From Roseimaritima ulvae (GTDB taxonomy: Bacteria > Planctomycetota > Planctomycetia > Pirellulales > Pirellulaceae), in contig NZ_CP042914.1 of the NCBI RefSeq assembly GCF_008065135.1, positions 4,197,404-4,261,403 on the forward strand: a stretch of DNA of 64,000 nt, in the 5' to 3' direction. Position 1 is the first letter of the stretch; every line of letters begins with the position of its first letter. The translations under genes were made by a program, and so were the position numbers. The notes under the pieces are model-generated. The model had not been told where the DNA came from. It worked only from the letters and a program-made list of their open reading frames with translations, and ran no database searches. Shown here piece after piece: positions 18,538 to 27,670 of the stretch.

Positions 18538-20033
18538 ATGCTCTTATCCCTCTGAACCAAACCAATCTGTCCCGCTTGCCCCAGGAATTGCTGCCTCCCA
18601 GCTACGATCGCGGCAGCATCCAAAGCGGCATCGTGCATGTGGGCGTCGGCGGCTTTCACCGCTCTCACGAAGCCTACTACACCGACGCACTGTTGCGGTC
18701 CGGCGACGCTTTGCAGTGGGGCATTTGCGGCATTGGTTTGAGGCGACCGGATCAAAAAATCGCCGCCGTACTGGAAGCGCAAGACCACCTCTATACGCTG
18801 ATCGAAAAGGCCCCCGATGGGCGCGTCAGCAGTCGGATCATCGGATCGATCGTGGACTTCTTGCTGGGCTGCGACGATCCTACGGCCGTGATCGAACGCA
18901 TGGCTCGTCCGGAAACCAAGATCGTTTCGCTGACGATCACCGAAGGCGGCTACAACGTCGACCGCAACACACAAAAATTTGACGCCGACAATCCTGACGC
19001 CCAGCACGACATCGCCAATCCGCTGCGTCCGAGGTTGGTGTTCGGCTACCTGACCGCCGCGTTAAAACTGCGGCGCGAGCGGGGCTTGCCGGCGTTTACG
19101 ATTCAGTCCTGCGACAATATCCAACACAATGGCGATCTGACCCGAGACATGGTGCTGGCTTTTGCCGGCCTGCAGGATCCCGGCTTGGCCGATTGGATTG
19201 CCGGAGAAGTGCGATTTCCCAACGCCATGGTAGATCGCATCACGCCGGTAACCACCGATGCGGAAATTGAATATCTGCAGCAACAATTCGGCTTGCAAGA
19301 CCGTTGGCCCGTGACCAGCGAACCTTTTTGTCAGTGGATTATCGAAGATCAGTTTTCCAACGGACGGCCGGAGTGGGAAGCCGTCGGCGCGCAGTTTGTC
19401 TCGGACGTGACGCCTTATGAAAAGATGAAACTGCGGTTGCTGAACGCCGGCCATTCGGTCCTGGGGCTGTTGGGTTCGGTTTACGGTTACCAAACCATCG
19501 ATGAGTGCGTGGCCGATCCTTTGTTTGCCACCTTCCTTCGCAGTTTCCTCGATCACGAAGCCACGCCGGTGTTGGATGCGGTCGCGGGCATCGACGTGGA
19601 AGCCTATAAAGACACGCTGATCGAGCGGTTTAGCAACCCCAACATCAAAGACAGTCTGCCTCGCATCTGTTTGGACAGTTCCAACAAGGTGCCCGTATTT
19701 TTGCTGCCGACGATCGAAGAAAATATCCAGCAGGGCCGCTCGATTTCTCATGCCGCACTGGTGGTCGCCGCTTGGTGTTACTACAGCGACAAACACGCCG
19801 ATCGACACGGCCACGCATTGGATGTCAGCGATCCTCAGGCAGCCGCCTTGCAGGCCGCTGCCCGGCGGACCCCCAGCGACCCCCTGGCCTTTATCCAGCT
19901 GAAATCGGTGTTTGGCGATTTGGCCAGCGACCCGCGTTTTTCGCAGCCGTACCAACAGATGGTTCAGCAGATTTACGCGAATCCAGACGTCTCGGTGCTG
20001 ATGCAAAGCATTGTCGGCCAGACGACCGCTTAA
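18534..20033 (+). CDS. Mannitol dehydrogenase family protein
   Basis: This protein has 499 residues, using the ATG at 18534 that overlaps the permease stop (ATGA). The frame is open further upstream but would run back inside the permease gene. The N-terminal NAD-binding motif IVHVGVGGFHRSHEAYY and the C-terminal helical domain with KMKLRLLNAGHSVLGLLG, including the family lysine and His, place it in the polyol-specific long-chain dehydrogenases. These interconvert mannitol/fructose, fructuronate/mannonate or tagaturonate/altronate with NAD(H) in the cytoplasm. The late motif IKDSLPRICLDSSNKVPVFL is also typical. The exact sugar cannot be decided. Coupling to an NCS1 permease is unusual and implies the imported solute and the polyol are connected. 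Confidence 0.9.
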   Translation: MNALIPLNQTNLSRLPQELLPPSYDRGSIQSGIVHVGVGGFHRSHEAYYTDALLRSGDALQWGICGIGLRRPDQKIAAVLEAQDHLYTLIEKAPDGRVSSRIIGSIVDFLLGCDDPTAVIERMARPETKIVSLTITEGGYNVDRNTQKFDADNPDAQHDIANPLRPRLVFGYLTAALKLRRERGLPAFTIQSCDNIQHNGDLTRDMVLAFAGLQDPGLADWIAGEVRFPNAMVDRITPVTTDAEIEYLQQQFGLQDRWPVTSEPFCQWIIEDQFSNGRPEWEAVGAQFVSDVTPYEKMKLRLLNAGHSVLGLLGSVYGYQTIDECVADPLFATFLRSFLDHEATPVLDAVAGIDVEAYKDTLIERFSNPNIKDSLPRICLDSSNKVPVFLLPTIEENIQQGRSISHAALVVAAWCYYSDKHADRHGHALDVSDPQAAALQAAARRTPSDPLAFIQLKSVFGDLASDPRFSQPYQQMVQQIYANPDVSVLMQSIVGQTTA

Positions 20034-20198
20034 CACGCGTCCCAGGTGCGTCGTCCAATCGAATGGAGACGTTTTCTAGCTGGTCGTCCGTTCGCGCATT
20101 TCCTCTTGCGTGACATTTTCACCACGTTTGCGTCCTTATGAAGAGAACCCCGCTACTCATCACGGTGGCCTCTCTTCTTGAACAACGCAGGTGGAAAT

Positions 20199-22529
20199 AT
20201 GGCTCGCTTTTGGAATCATTGGATCGGACGCAGTCAGCACTCGAAATCTAAGCATCCCAGACGCGATAAAAGACGCAACCCCACGCAGCGGCGGATCAAA
20301 GCCGAAGCCCTGGAAGCACGCCAACTGATGGCGGCCAACATTTTTCATAACGCCGGCATGCCCGAGGATGTTGACCAGGATGGTGTCGTGGCCCCCATCG
20401 ACGCTTTGGCGATCATCAACCAACTGAATCGGCAATCTCGTTTCAACGACGCCGGCAGTCTGGACAGCGCCCGCGACGGCCGCCACATGACCGACGTCAA
20501 CAACGACGGCGAAGAAACGCCGCAAGACGCCCTGATGGTCATCAATCGCCTGAATCGGCAACGTCGTGGCGAGATCGATCCCACCGATCGGCCGGATAAT
20601 TCCAGCGATGATCCCGCCGAAGATGTGACCACTGAATACCGCACCATCGATGGCACGGGCAATAATCTGGAAAACCCCGAACTGGGCTCCGCCGGCTCGG
20701 AACTGTTGCGGGTAGCCGAAAATGACTACGCCGACGGGATCTCCGAACCGGCCGGCGAAGATCGCCCCAGCGCTCGGGAAATCAGCAACACCGTCTCGGA
20801 CGCTGACCCGGAAGGCACCTTCAGCGAGCGAGATCTCAGCTCGTACGTGTATCTGTGGGGCCAGTTCCTGGACCACGACATCGACCTCTCCCTGACACCG
20901 GAAGACGAAGCGGACGCGATCAGCTTTGCCGTCGAAGTTCCCGCCGACGATGCCTTGTTTGATCCCTTCGGAACCGGCGAAGTGACGATTCCGCTGACAC
21001 GTTCGGAAGTCGCCGACGGAACGGGCACGTCCACAGATAACCCCGCCGAACAGGTCAATTCGATCACTTCCTGGATCGATGGTTCCCAGATCTACGGCAG
21101 CAGCCAAGAGGTCGCCGATTCGCTGCGATCTTTCGAAGGCGGCCGCTTGTTGATCACCGACGATGGGCTGCTGCCGACCGATGAAGACGGCAACATCATG
21201 GCCGGTGACATCCGCGCGGCGGAAAACCTCGGGCTGACGGCGATGCAAACCCTGTTCTTGCGTGAACATAATCGTGTCGCGGATGAAATCTCCGCCGCCG
21301 ATCCGGACCTCAGCGACGAAGAAATCTATCAGCAAGCTCGCGCCACGGTGATCGCCGAATTGCAGTCGATCACCTACAACGAATTCCTGCCGGCCCTGTT
21401 AGGCGAAGACGCGTTGTCCGATTATGAAGGCTACGACTCCAGCGTTGATGCTTCGGTGGCCAATGAGTACTCGACCGCGGCCTTCCGCTTCGGCCACTCC
21501 ACGCTGAACGACGGTTTCGGCTTTTTCGACAACGACGGCTTGTCCGCCGAGGACCCAATTTCCTTAGCCGACGCCTTCTTCAATCCGTCCCTGCTGGAAG
21601 ACTACGGCATCGACACGCTGCTGAAAGCCAGCGCGTCGCATCTCTCGCAAGAGATTGATTTGGAAGTCGTCGACAACTTGCGGAATTTCTTGTTCGGTGC
21701 CCCGGGCTCCGGTGGTTTGGACCTCGTCTCGCTGAATATTCAACGCGGTCGCGATCACGGGTTGGCCGACTTTAATTCGGTCCGCGTGGCCTACGGACTG
21801 GACGCCTACGAATCGTTTGACCAAATCACCAGTGATGCTGAACTGGCGGCTGATCTGGAATCGCTGTACGGCGACATCAACAACATCGACCTGTGGGTGG
21901 GCCTGTTAGCTGAAGATCACGCCGAGGACAGCTCGCTGGGCGAAACGGCCACCACGATCATCGCGGATCAATTCGAACGCTTGCGAGACGGCGACCGTTT
22001 CTACTACGAAAACACGTTGACGCAAAGCCAGATCCGCCAGGTCGAAAACACGACGTTGTCGGATATCATCGAAATGAACACCAACAACACCAACCTGCAA
22101 TCGAATATCTTTTTCTTCTCGCCCACCATCTCCGGGACCGTCACCAGCGATACCGTGGCGACCGACACCGCTGATTCGGAGGCGTTGACGGCCGCGTCCT
22201 TTGACGCTTCGCAGAATGCCGAAAACAATCGTAACAACGATCGTGACAGGCAACGCCGTGATCGCGACTCCGATGATGACCGCGATAACAACAACGGCGT
22301 GGAAGGCATCACCGTGGAACTGGTCGACGGTGCCGGCAACGTGATTGACTCGGCCGTCACCGACAGCGACGGGAACTACGAGCTGGCATCGATCAGCACC
22401 AGTGGACTGTACGAAGTTCGCGTGGCGGCGAGCGACGAATACACCACGGTGGGCTCGGAAACGATCGAAGCCTTGGTCAGCAGTGGCGACTCGCACCTGA
22501 AAGGACTGAACTTTGAGATCACGGTTTAA
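20199..22529 (+). CDS. Secreted animal-type heme peroxidase with dockerin-like and SdrD-like domains
   Basis: This protein has 776 residues from the ATG at 20199 (a frame start at 20178 is less likely). A basic N-terminus leads into the planctomycete export motif LEARQLMAA (about residues 38-46). Two calcium-loop repeats follow (DVDQDGVVAPIDAL and DVNNDGEETPQDAL), as in type I dockerins. The heme peroxidase domain spans about residues 160-630, with the distal His in GQFLDHDI (H226), the proximal His in FRFGHS (H433) and the family block LNIQRGRDHGLADFNSVR. A low-complexity Asn/Arg/Asp linker leads to a C-terminal SdrD B/Cna-B-like fold (VELVDGAGNVIDSAVTDSDG). Such enzymes oxidise halides or phenols with peroxide outside the cell. 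It heads a cluster with an ECF sigma factor and kinase. Confidence 0.88.
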   Translation: MARFWNHWIGRSQHSKSKHPRRDKRRNPTQRRIKAEALEARQLMAANIFHNAGMPEDVDQDGVVAPIDALAIINQLNRQSRFNDAGSLDSARDGRHMTDVNNDGEETPQDALMVINRLNRQRRGEIDPTDRPDNSSDDPAEDVTTEYRTIDGTGNNLENPELGSAGSELLRVAENDYADGISEPAGEDRPSAREISNTVSDADPEGTFSERDLSSYVYLWGQFLDHDIDLSLTPEDEADAISFAVEVPADDALFDPFGTGEVTIPLTRSEVADGTGTSTDNPAEQVNSITSWIDGSQIYGSSQEVADSLRSFEGGRLLITDDGLLPTDEDGNIMAGDIRAAENLGLTAMQTLFLREHNRVADEISAADPDLSDEEIYQQARATVIAELQSITYNEFLPALLGEDALSDYEGYDSSVDASVANEYSTAAFRFGHSTLNDGFGFFDNDGLSAEDPISLADAFFNPSLLEDYGIDTLLKASASHLSQEIDLEVVDNLRNFLFGAPGSGGLDLVSLNIQRGRDHGLADFNSVRVAYGLDAYESFDQITSDAELAADLESLYGDINNIDLWVGLLAEDHAEDSSLGETATTIIADQFERLRDGDRFYYENTLTQSQIRQVENTTLSDIIEMNTNNTNLQSNIFFFSPTISGTVTSDTVATDTADSEALTAASFDASQNAENNRNNDRDRQRRDRDSDDDRDNNNGVEGITVELVDGAGNVIDSAVTDSDGNYELASISTSGLYEVRVAASDEYTTVGSETIEALVSSGDSHLKGLNFEITV

Positions 22530-22860
22530 CGACGCCAGGAAGAATCCACGAAGCGGAAGCCGCGGTCAAAACCTACGCCGAGCCCAAAACCATGCACGAG
22601 ATGCCTGGTTTGCCGATCTGGCAGGGGATCGCGAATCGCTGCAGCGGGTCCACGAACTGGAGCAGGAGTGGTGGTCCGAACTGGACATCGCCTTTGACGA
22701 CGTTGCCTTTGATGGGCCCCCATTAGATGCGGCCCCGTTAGACGCGGCCCCGTTGGAAGCGGACCCCGCGGCGTCGATCGACGTCGAGCTCGATTTGCAG
22801 GGCACGCTCGCGGATCGCCGGCGTAGCTTGCTACAACGTCTGCCGCGGTTCGGCGTCTGA
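22513..22860 (+). CDS. Small hypothetical protein between peroxidase and sigma factor
   Basis: This is a possible 115-residue protein whose ATG lies 17 bases inside the end of the peroxidase gene, in another frame. The N-terminal half is basic and Arg-rich. The middle (LQRVHELEQEWWSELDIAFD) is a likely helix, and an acidic repeat of PLDAAPLDAAPLEA type follows. There is no signal peptide and I recognise no family. The overlap and the position in a co-directional cluster favour a real gene, but composition bias leaves doubt. Confidence 0.45.
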   Translation: MRSRFNDARKNPRSGSRGQNLRRAQNHARDAWFADLAGDRESLQRVHELEQEWWSELDIAFDDVAFDGPPLDAAPLDAAPLEADPAASIDVELDLQGTLADRRRSLLQRLPRFGV

Positions 22861-23003
22861 CGCTGGCCCCGCGGGGGGGGCCTTTGCCGGTCCACGGCCG
22901 GCAAATTTCCGGCGTGAAATTTCGTGATTATCTGGCCCTGTATGCATCGAGATCTCGCATTGTCCTAACAGAGCCTGAACACTTATCACCCGAGGAAGTT
23001 TGC

Positions 23004-23660
23004 ATGGTCGCGGCCGTCAATGGTTCATCGCCAGTCCCACCTTCTCCCGAAGACATGCTGCATCGCGTGCGTCAGGGAAATGCGAGTTCACTGGGCGACC
23101 TGCTGGAGCTGTACCGCAATTATCTGACGGTGTTGGCCAGCATGCAGCTGGATAATCGGCTCCGTCGCCGCATGAGCACCTCGGATTTGGTGCAGGAGAC
23201 CATGTTGGCCGCCCACCGAGATTTCGGGCAATTCCGCGGTGCCAGCGAAGGTGAATTGGTGGCTTGGTTGCGGCAGATCCTCGCCAATTGCCTTAGCCAC
23301 GCGGTGGAAAAACACATTCATACCCAGAAGCGTGATCTCCGTCGCGAAGTCGCCATCGACAAGGTGGCCAAAAATTTGGACGAAAGCATGGTTCGGCTTT
23401 CGAATCTGGCCGTCGATCCTGCGCCCACGCCCAGCAAAGTCATGGCGCATCGCGAACTGGCCGCCGAACTTTCCAATCAGCTGGCCAAATTAAAAGATCG
23501 CTACCGCCAAGTCATCATCTATCGGAACTTGCAAGGTCTGCCGTTTGACGAAATCGCCGAACGGATGCAGATCCGCACCGGTGCCGCACGCATGCTGTGG
23601 GTCCGGGCCATCGCCAAGTTTAAGGACGTCTGCGATCTCGATTTGGAGCCTGACCGATGA
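23004..23660 (+). CDS. ECF-like RNA polymerase sigma factor (planctomycete kinase-linked type)
   Basis: This protein has 218 residues. The start at 23004 is chosen because GAGGAAG (22992-22998) sits at ideal spacing; the frame extends 40 codons further up without a ribosome site. Sigma region 2 is visible in STSDLVQETMLAAHRDFGQF and the RQILANCLSHAVEKH segment. Region 4 is the C-terminal helix-turn-helix (LPFDEIAERMQIRTGAARML). Sigma factors of this type in planctomycetes are often coupled to membrane Ser/Thr kinases, and here the stop overlaps the kinase start by four bases. It probably directs transcription of nearby or surface genes when freed or phosphorylated by the kinase; that link is inferred. 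Confidence 0.9.
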   Translation: MVAAVNGSSPVPPSPEDMLHRVRQGNASSLGDLLELYRNYLTVLASMQLDNRLRRRMSTSDLVQETMLAAHRDFGQFRGASEGELVAWLRQILANCLSHAVEKHIHTQKRDLRREVAIDKVAKNLDESMVRLSNLAVDPAPTPSKVMAHRELAAELSNQLAKLKDRYRQVIIYRNLQGLPFDEIAERMQIRTGAARMLWVRAIAKFKDVCDLDLEPDR

Positions 23661-26182
23661 CGAATTCCCGCTTCCCTGATAACGGGTCGGATATTAAAAA
23701 GCTCCTCGGCGCGGACTCTGCCCCTCAAAGCGACGACGGTCACGATGAACCCGCGGAGATGCGTCATCTGACCGACGCGCAACGTGACGAATTGGGGATT
23801 CTGCTCGAACGCTATCTGGAATTGCTCGAGACCGGCGTGCCCTCGAGCGTCGAATGGCTGACCCGTGACAGCCCCGAACTGCTCGAACCGCTGCGGGTTT
23901 GCGTCAGTGGCTTGGAAAGCCTGCACTTATTGGTTGCCGGCGGAACGTCCCTGCCCAGCGATGACAGGCAGACCGAGCATCGCTTGGGAGTCTTTGACCT
24001 GCACGAACCGATCGGGCGCGGCGGCATGGGCGTCGTCTACCGGGCCACCCAGCGAACGCTCAATCGCACCGTCGCGGTCAAAGTCTTGCCATTGGCTTCC
24101 GTACTGGATCCCAACCAGCTGACCCGTTTTCAGCATGAAGCCGAAGCGGCGGCTAGTCTACAACATCCGCATATCGTCCCGGTCCATGCGATCGGCTGCG
24201 AACGCGGCGTACATTACTACGCGATGCAATACATCCGCGGCGAATCGTTGGACCAATGGATCGCCGCCGGCAAATCAACGGATTGGCCGACGGCGGTCGC
24301 GATCACCGCCGACATCGCCGATGGTTTGCATGCGGCTCATGAACTGGGCATCGTGCATCGCGACATCAAGCCCTCCAACCTATTGTTGGACCAAACGGGC
24401 AAAGCCTGGATCACGGACTTTGGCTTGGCTCGTATCCAAACCGGTGCGAGCGTCACCCGTTCGGGCGACGTGCTGGGGACGCTGCACTACATGAGCCCCG
24501 AACAGGCTCGCGGAGAATCGGCGCTCGTCGATGGACGCAGCGATGTGTATTCGCTGGCCGCATCGCTGTACGAGATGCTGACTTTGCAACCCGCCCACCC
24601 CGGCGAGGATGCGGCCGCGATCCTGCGTTCGATCGACGCGCATGCCACTCCTGCCCTGCGGCGGTTGCGTCCCGATCTGCCCAAGGACCTGGAGACGGTA
24701 ATTGGCAAAGCTATGGCGGCTTCTCGAGACGGTCGTTATGAAACGGCCCAGGCATTCGCGCTGGACCTGCGTCGCGTGCTTGCCGGCGAACCCACGTTGG
24801 CTCGTCCCCCCAGCCTTCTGGACCTAGCCGTGCATTTGACGGTTAAACATCGCCACGCCGCGGGGGCGACGGCCTTGACCGGAATCCTGGTGGTGATCGG
24901 GTTCGCCGTGGTGACCGCCCAATTGGCATCCGCCAAACGAGCCTCCGACGAACACGCGGATCAGTCCCTGAGAAACGAGTGGATCGCCCGCGATGCGGTG
25001 GACAATCTGGGCAGCCAAGCAGCGGAACTACTGGAAGACATGCCCGCCGCCGCTGAGGTGCGCCATCGATTGCTGCAAGAAACGCTCGCCTACCACCAAC
25101 GTTTTGCCCAGTCGCCGGCAAGCAACACGCTCACCTACCGACGACGTCTGCAGGACCTGGCGGTAACCTACGGCAAAATAGGTCTCTTGCAAGCCGAACT
25201 GGGAGAGCCAACCGAGGCCGCCGAGTCGCTGCGACGGTCGGTCGAGCTGTATCGGCAACTCAACGAACAATGGTCCGAGGACCCGCAACTCCAGCTGGCC
25301 GAATCAATCGGTCAGAACAATCTCGCCGAACAACTGGCTAACACCGGCGATCCGGATGCGGCAGCGATGTGGTTCACGCGAGCCATCGAGCGGCAACAGT
25401 TGTTGCACGAATCCGGCCAGCCGAACGCCACCAGCGAACTCGCCAAAACCCTGAACAACCTGGGAGGCATGTTGGCCGGGACGGATAACATCCATGCTTC
25501 CAAACTGGCCTACCAGCGTGCCCTCGCGTTGCTTCGTGATCAGCCCTCCGAAGCCGAACTGTGCGCCAGCATTCAAGCCAACTTGGCGGGGCTGCTGGCG
25601 AAACGCGAACCCGACGTCGCTGACAAGCTGGCCAGAGAAGCGCTGCGATATCAATTCAACCAACTGGAAGCCAACCCCACGGACCCGGCGTTGGCTACCC
25701 GGGTGGTCGTTACGCTGAATTCTCTGGCCAACGCCCAGTCCAGTGTCGGTAACCATGACGCCGCTGTGAAAACGCTTCAGCAGGCGGTGCATATCGGACG
25801 TCACCTGAACACCCGCTGGCCCGAGCAAGCCAGCTACCGGCGTGACTTGGTGATCAGCCTAAATCACCTGGGCATGTCCTTGTCGTCCCTCGGGCGTTTG
25901 ATGCAAGCCGACGCTGTCCTGGAAGAAGCCACCGAACACGGACGCGAACTGCACGACACCTATGTCCATAGCGCCGAGGTGCAAAGCATGCTGGGGGGCG
26001 TGTTGAACAACCTTGGCTTCCTGAAACGGCAATCCGGCGATGCCTGGGCGGCACGCAAGTGCTACGAAGAAGCGGCCCTGCATCAACGTCTAGCGGTGCA
26101 ACTGGCCCCCGACGTGCCCCGCTATGCTCAATGGCTCGACAAGCATCGCCACAACCTGCAACAATTGGAGAGCGAATCGTGA
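23657..26182 (+). CDS. Transmembrane Ser/Thr protein kinase with TPR repeats
   Basis: This 841-residue protein is translationally coupled to the sigma factor (ATGA overlap). Residues about 110-385 are a Hanks-type kinase: glycine loop GRGGMGVVY (120-128), ATP lysine K142 in VAVKVLP, catalytic HRDIKPSN (234-241), DFG (254-256) and the MSPEQARG activation-end motif. One transmembrane helix follows at about 401-425 (AAGATALTGILVVIGFAVVT). The rest, about 430-835, is exported TPR-like helical repeats (NNLAEQLANTGDPDAAAMWF and similar), a likely sensor or scaffold. The acidic N-terminal 100 residues are shared by planctomycete kinases linked to ECF sigma factors. All catalytic residues are present. 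The ligand and phosphorylation targets are unknown; the sigma factor is the obvious candidate. Confidence 0.92.
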   Translation: MTNSRFPDNGSDIKKLLGADSAPQSDDGHDEPAEMRHLTDAQRDELGILLERYLELLETGVPSSVEWLTRDSPELLEPLRVCVSGLESLHLLVAGGTSLPSDDRQTEHRLGVFDLHEPIGRGGMGVVYRATQRTLNRTVAVKVLPLASVLDPNQLTRFQHEAEAAASLQHPHIVPVHAIGCERGVHYYAMQYIRGESLDQWIAAGKSTDWPTAVAITADIADGLHAAHELGIVHRDIKPSNLLLDQTGKAWITDFGLARIQTGASVTRSGDVLGTLHYMSPEQARGESALVDGRSDVYSLAASLYEMLTLQPAHPGEDAAAILRSIDAHATPALRRLRPDLPKDLETVIGKAMAASRDGRYETAQAFALDLRRVLAGEPTLARPPSLLDLAVHLTVKHRHAAGATALTGILVVIGFAVVTAQLASAKRASDEHADQSLRNEWIARDAVDNLGSQAAELLEDMPAAAEVRHRLLQETLAYHQRFAQSPASNTLTYRRRLQDLAVTYGKIGLLQAELGEPTEAAESLRRSVELYRQLNEQWSEDPQLQLAESIGQNNLAEQLANTGDPDAAAMWFTRAIERQQLLHESGQPNATSELAKTLNNLGGMLAGTDNIHASKLAYQRALALLRDQPSEAELCASIQANLAGLLAKREPDVADKLAREALRYQFNQLEANPTDPALATRVVVTLNSLANAQSSVGNHDAAVKTLQQAVHIGRHLNTRWPEQASYRRDLVISLNHLGMSLSSLGRLMQADAVLEEATEHGRELHDTYVHSAEVQSMLGGVLNNLGFLKRQSGDAWAARKCYEEAALHQRLAVQLAPDVPRYAQWLDKHRHNLQQLESES

Positions 26183-27231
26183 ACCGTCATACCTTTCCAC
26201 CGTCGTCCCGCCGTCTGCGTTTGGAACAGTTGGAACATCGAGCGCTCTTAGCCGGCGGTGTGTTGGCCCTCGAGTTGACCGACGTTTCCGATGTTACGGG
26301 CTCGGCGGACGCGTTGCAGTCATCTCAAGTGAACAGCTCGATCGCGATCGCTGAAACCCGATCACCAGCCGCACAAACTCAAGCAGCCGAGGCCGGACGT
26401 CGAACTTTCCAACCCGCGGAAGCCGCCGACACGACCACACAACGACCCAACCTCGCCGCCTCGCCGATCATTTCCACCGCAGACACGACTTCGGATTCCT
26501 TCGCGGTCGAACCCTCCGCCGCAACCGACGCCAGCATCCAAGCCACGGCTAATGAGGACGTGGTGAGCGCTGAAACCGTGTCCGCGATCGACGCCCGCTT
26601 CGCCGCTTTCGAGGCCCCGTCAAAGGCCGAAAACGTCGAAGCTTTCTCAGACGATCCCGAGGAAACGGTGGATTTGAGCGGTCTGCTGCGGTCGCCGGCG
26701 CGGTTGCTTTCCGAAGCCGTCCGCGACGACGACTGGTTGCTGGACGCCGACACGATTCCGCGACTCCGGCAAACCCTGGACGTCACCGCCAACGAATTCG
26801 CCGAGCTGACCGACACGGTGATCACCGAGTGGTACGACATCGCCGGAGGCATGGTGGCATTGGATCACGTGCAATTGCCGCAGGACGCCTTCCCACTGCA
26901 ACGCGCGGCGGTGGAAGTGCACCTGGAATCCACCTTGATGCTGTACCGCTCGCTGACCATGTTTTCCAGCTCCAGCACACCCCAGATAGCGCTGCCGGCA
27001 TCGGGAGAAATCTCCGGCCCCGTGCTGGACGCAATCATGGCGACGCTGGGAGAGTTGGCTACCTCGGAAACGCAGCCACTCGCTAGTTCCCCGGCACAGC
27101 CCCTACCGCTGCTGGCCTATCCGGCAACGGCGATCGCCGCAGCCGGAGCCGCCGCAGCCATCGCCGCCCGGCACCGAGCCTATTCGCAAAAAACACGTCC
27201 CCAAACCAGCCTCGGTCCCCACCCGGAATAA
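26179..27231 (+). CDS. Surface or exported protein with LEHRALLAG-type N-terminal motif
   Basis: This protein has 350 residues from a GTG at 26179 that overlaps the kinase stop (GTGA). A longer in-frame ATG at 26059 lies deep inside the kinase gene and is rejected. The start gives VNRHTFPPSSRRLRLEQLEH followed by RALLAGG, the planctomycete export motif also seen in the peroxidase of this cluster. The rest is Ala/Thr/Ser-rich and low in recognisable domains, with one more conserved-looking stretch (DDDWLLDADTIPRLRQTLDV) and an Ala-rich hydrophobic segment near the C-terminus (YPATAIAAAGAAAAIAA) followed by basic residues, perhaps a membrane or sorting anchor. The function is unknown. Its place last in the sigma-kinase operon suggests it is the sensed or anchored partner. 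Confidence 0.75.
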   Translation: MNRHTFPPSSRRLRLEQLEHRALLAGGVLALELTDVSDVTGSADALQSSQVNSSIAIAETRSPAAQTQAAEAGRRTFQPAEAADTTTQRPNLAASPIISTADTTSDSFAVEPSAATDASIQATANEDVVSAETVSAIDARFAAFEAPSKAENVEAFSDDPEETVDLSGLLRSPARLLSEAVRDDDWLLDADTIPRLRQTLDVTANEFAELTDTVITEWYDIAGGMVALDHVQLPQDAFPLQRAAVEVHLESTLMLYRSLTMFSSSSTPQIALPASGEISGPVLDAIMATLGELATSETQPLASSPAQPLPLLAYPATAIAAAGAAAAIAARHRAYSQKTRPQTSLGPHPE

Positions 27232-27257
27232 AAGGATTCGCTGCCCTTCGCCTGCCC

Positions 27258-27381
27258 GTAGCATGGGCCCCCGGCCCGTGTCTTCCTTCGTAGCATGGGC
27301 CCCCGGCCCGTGTCTTCTCTCGTAGCATGGGCCCCCGGCCCGTGTCTCCTCTCGTAGCATGGGCCCCCGGCCCGTGTCTGA
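27258..27381. repeat. Four tandem copies of a 32-bp unit
   Basis: Units begin at 27258, 27290, 27322 and 27354, each starting gtagcatgggcccccggccc and ending in a variable pyrimidine run (tcttcctt, tcttctct, tctcctct). The core gggcccccggccc is itself near-palindromic. A single related copy in reverse orientation is at 55048-55073 (cacgggccgggagcccgtg). Copies abut directly with no unique spacers, so this is not a CRISPR array. It lies just past the end of the surface-protein gene and may act as a transcript end. Confidence 0.85.
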
Positions 27382-27437
27382 CGAAAATGATTGCGTGGTG
27401 GTTGTCCAGACGGTTTAGAAACGGTTGGGCGACACGT

Positions 27438-27520
27438 GTCCCCCCTCCGCCAAATATTTCGCGTTATGAATCTGGGGGGAGAGAGGACTTAGTGCGCGAA
27501 ATATCCGGGGGAGGGGGGAC
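27438..27520. repeat. Imperfect 26-bp inverted repeat with 31-bp centre
   Basis: The left arm 27438-27463 (starting gtcccccctccgccaaatat) and the right arm 27495-27520 are inverted copies with three mismatches. The centre contains gggggga and gacttag. The element could be a MITE-like relic or a structured leader ahead of the DUF1592 gene. There is no coding potential. Confidence 0.65.
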
Positions 27521-27670
27521 CGAAATCGGGTCGTCCCCCCTTGCCGCTGGGGTTATAATATTTGCAAGAGGACGGCCTAGCTGGTAAATAAGTCCTCTTC
27601 CCGCCTCTCCCCCGCCTTCCTTCCCCAAACAGTCTTCGCAGGCGTGTTTCGCTAAGTGGAGATTCTCCCC

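Larger units (their letters stand above)
27232..27670. other. Repeat-rich intergenic region
   Basis: This 439-base gap between the sigma-kinase cluster and the second DUF1592 gene holds four tandem 32-bp units (27258-27381) and a 26-bp imperfect inverted repeat (27438-27520). Frames here are shadows of the repeats. The promoter for the DUF1592 gene probably lies in the last 120 bases. Confidence 0.6.

Noticed and set aside
20160-21335. 391-codon minus-strand frame
   Set aside because: It is antisense to the heme peroxidase gene, whose active-site motifs are clear; the antisense product resembles nothing.
22884-23003. Longer N-terminus for the ECF sigma factor
   Set aside because: A strong Shine-Dalgarno sequence precedes the ATG at 23004, and the extra 40 residues do not resemble sigma-factor sequence.
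27258-27381. Possible CRISPR array
   Set aside because: The units are 32 bp and abut each other with near-identical sequence; there are no unique spacers and no cas genes.
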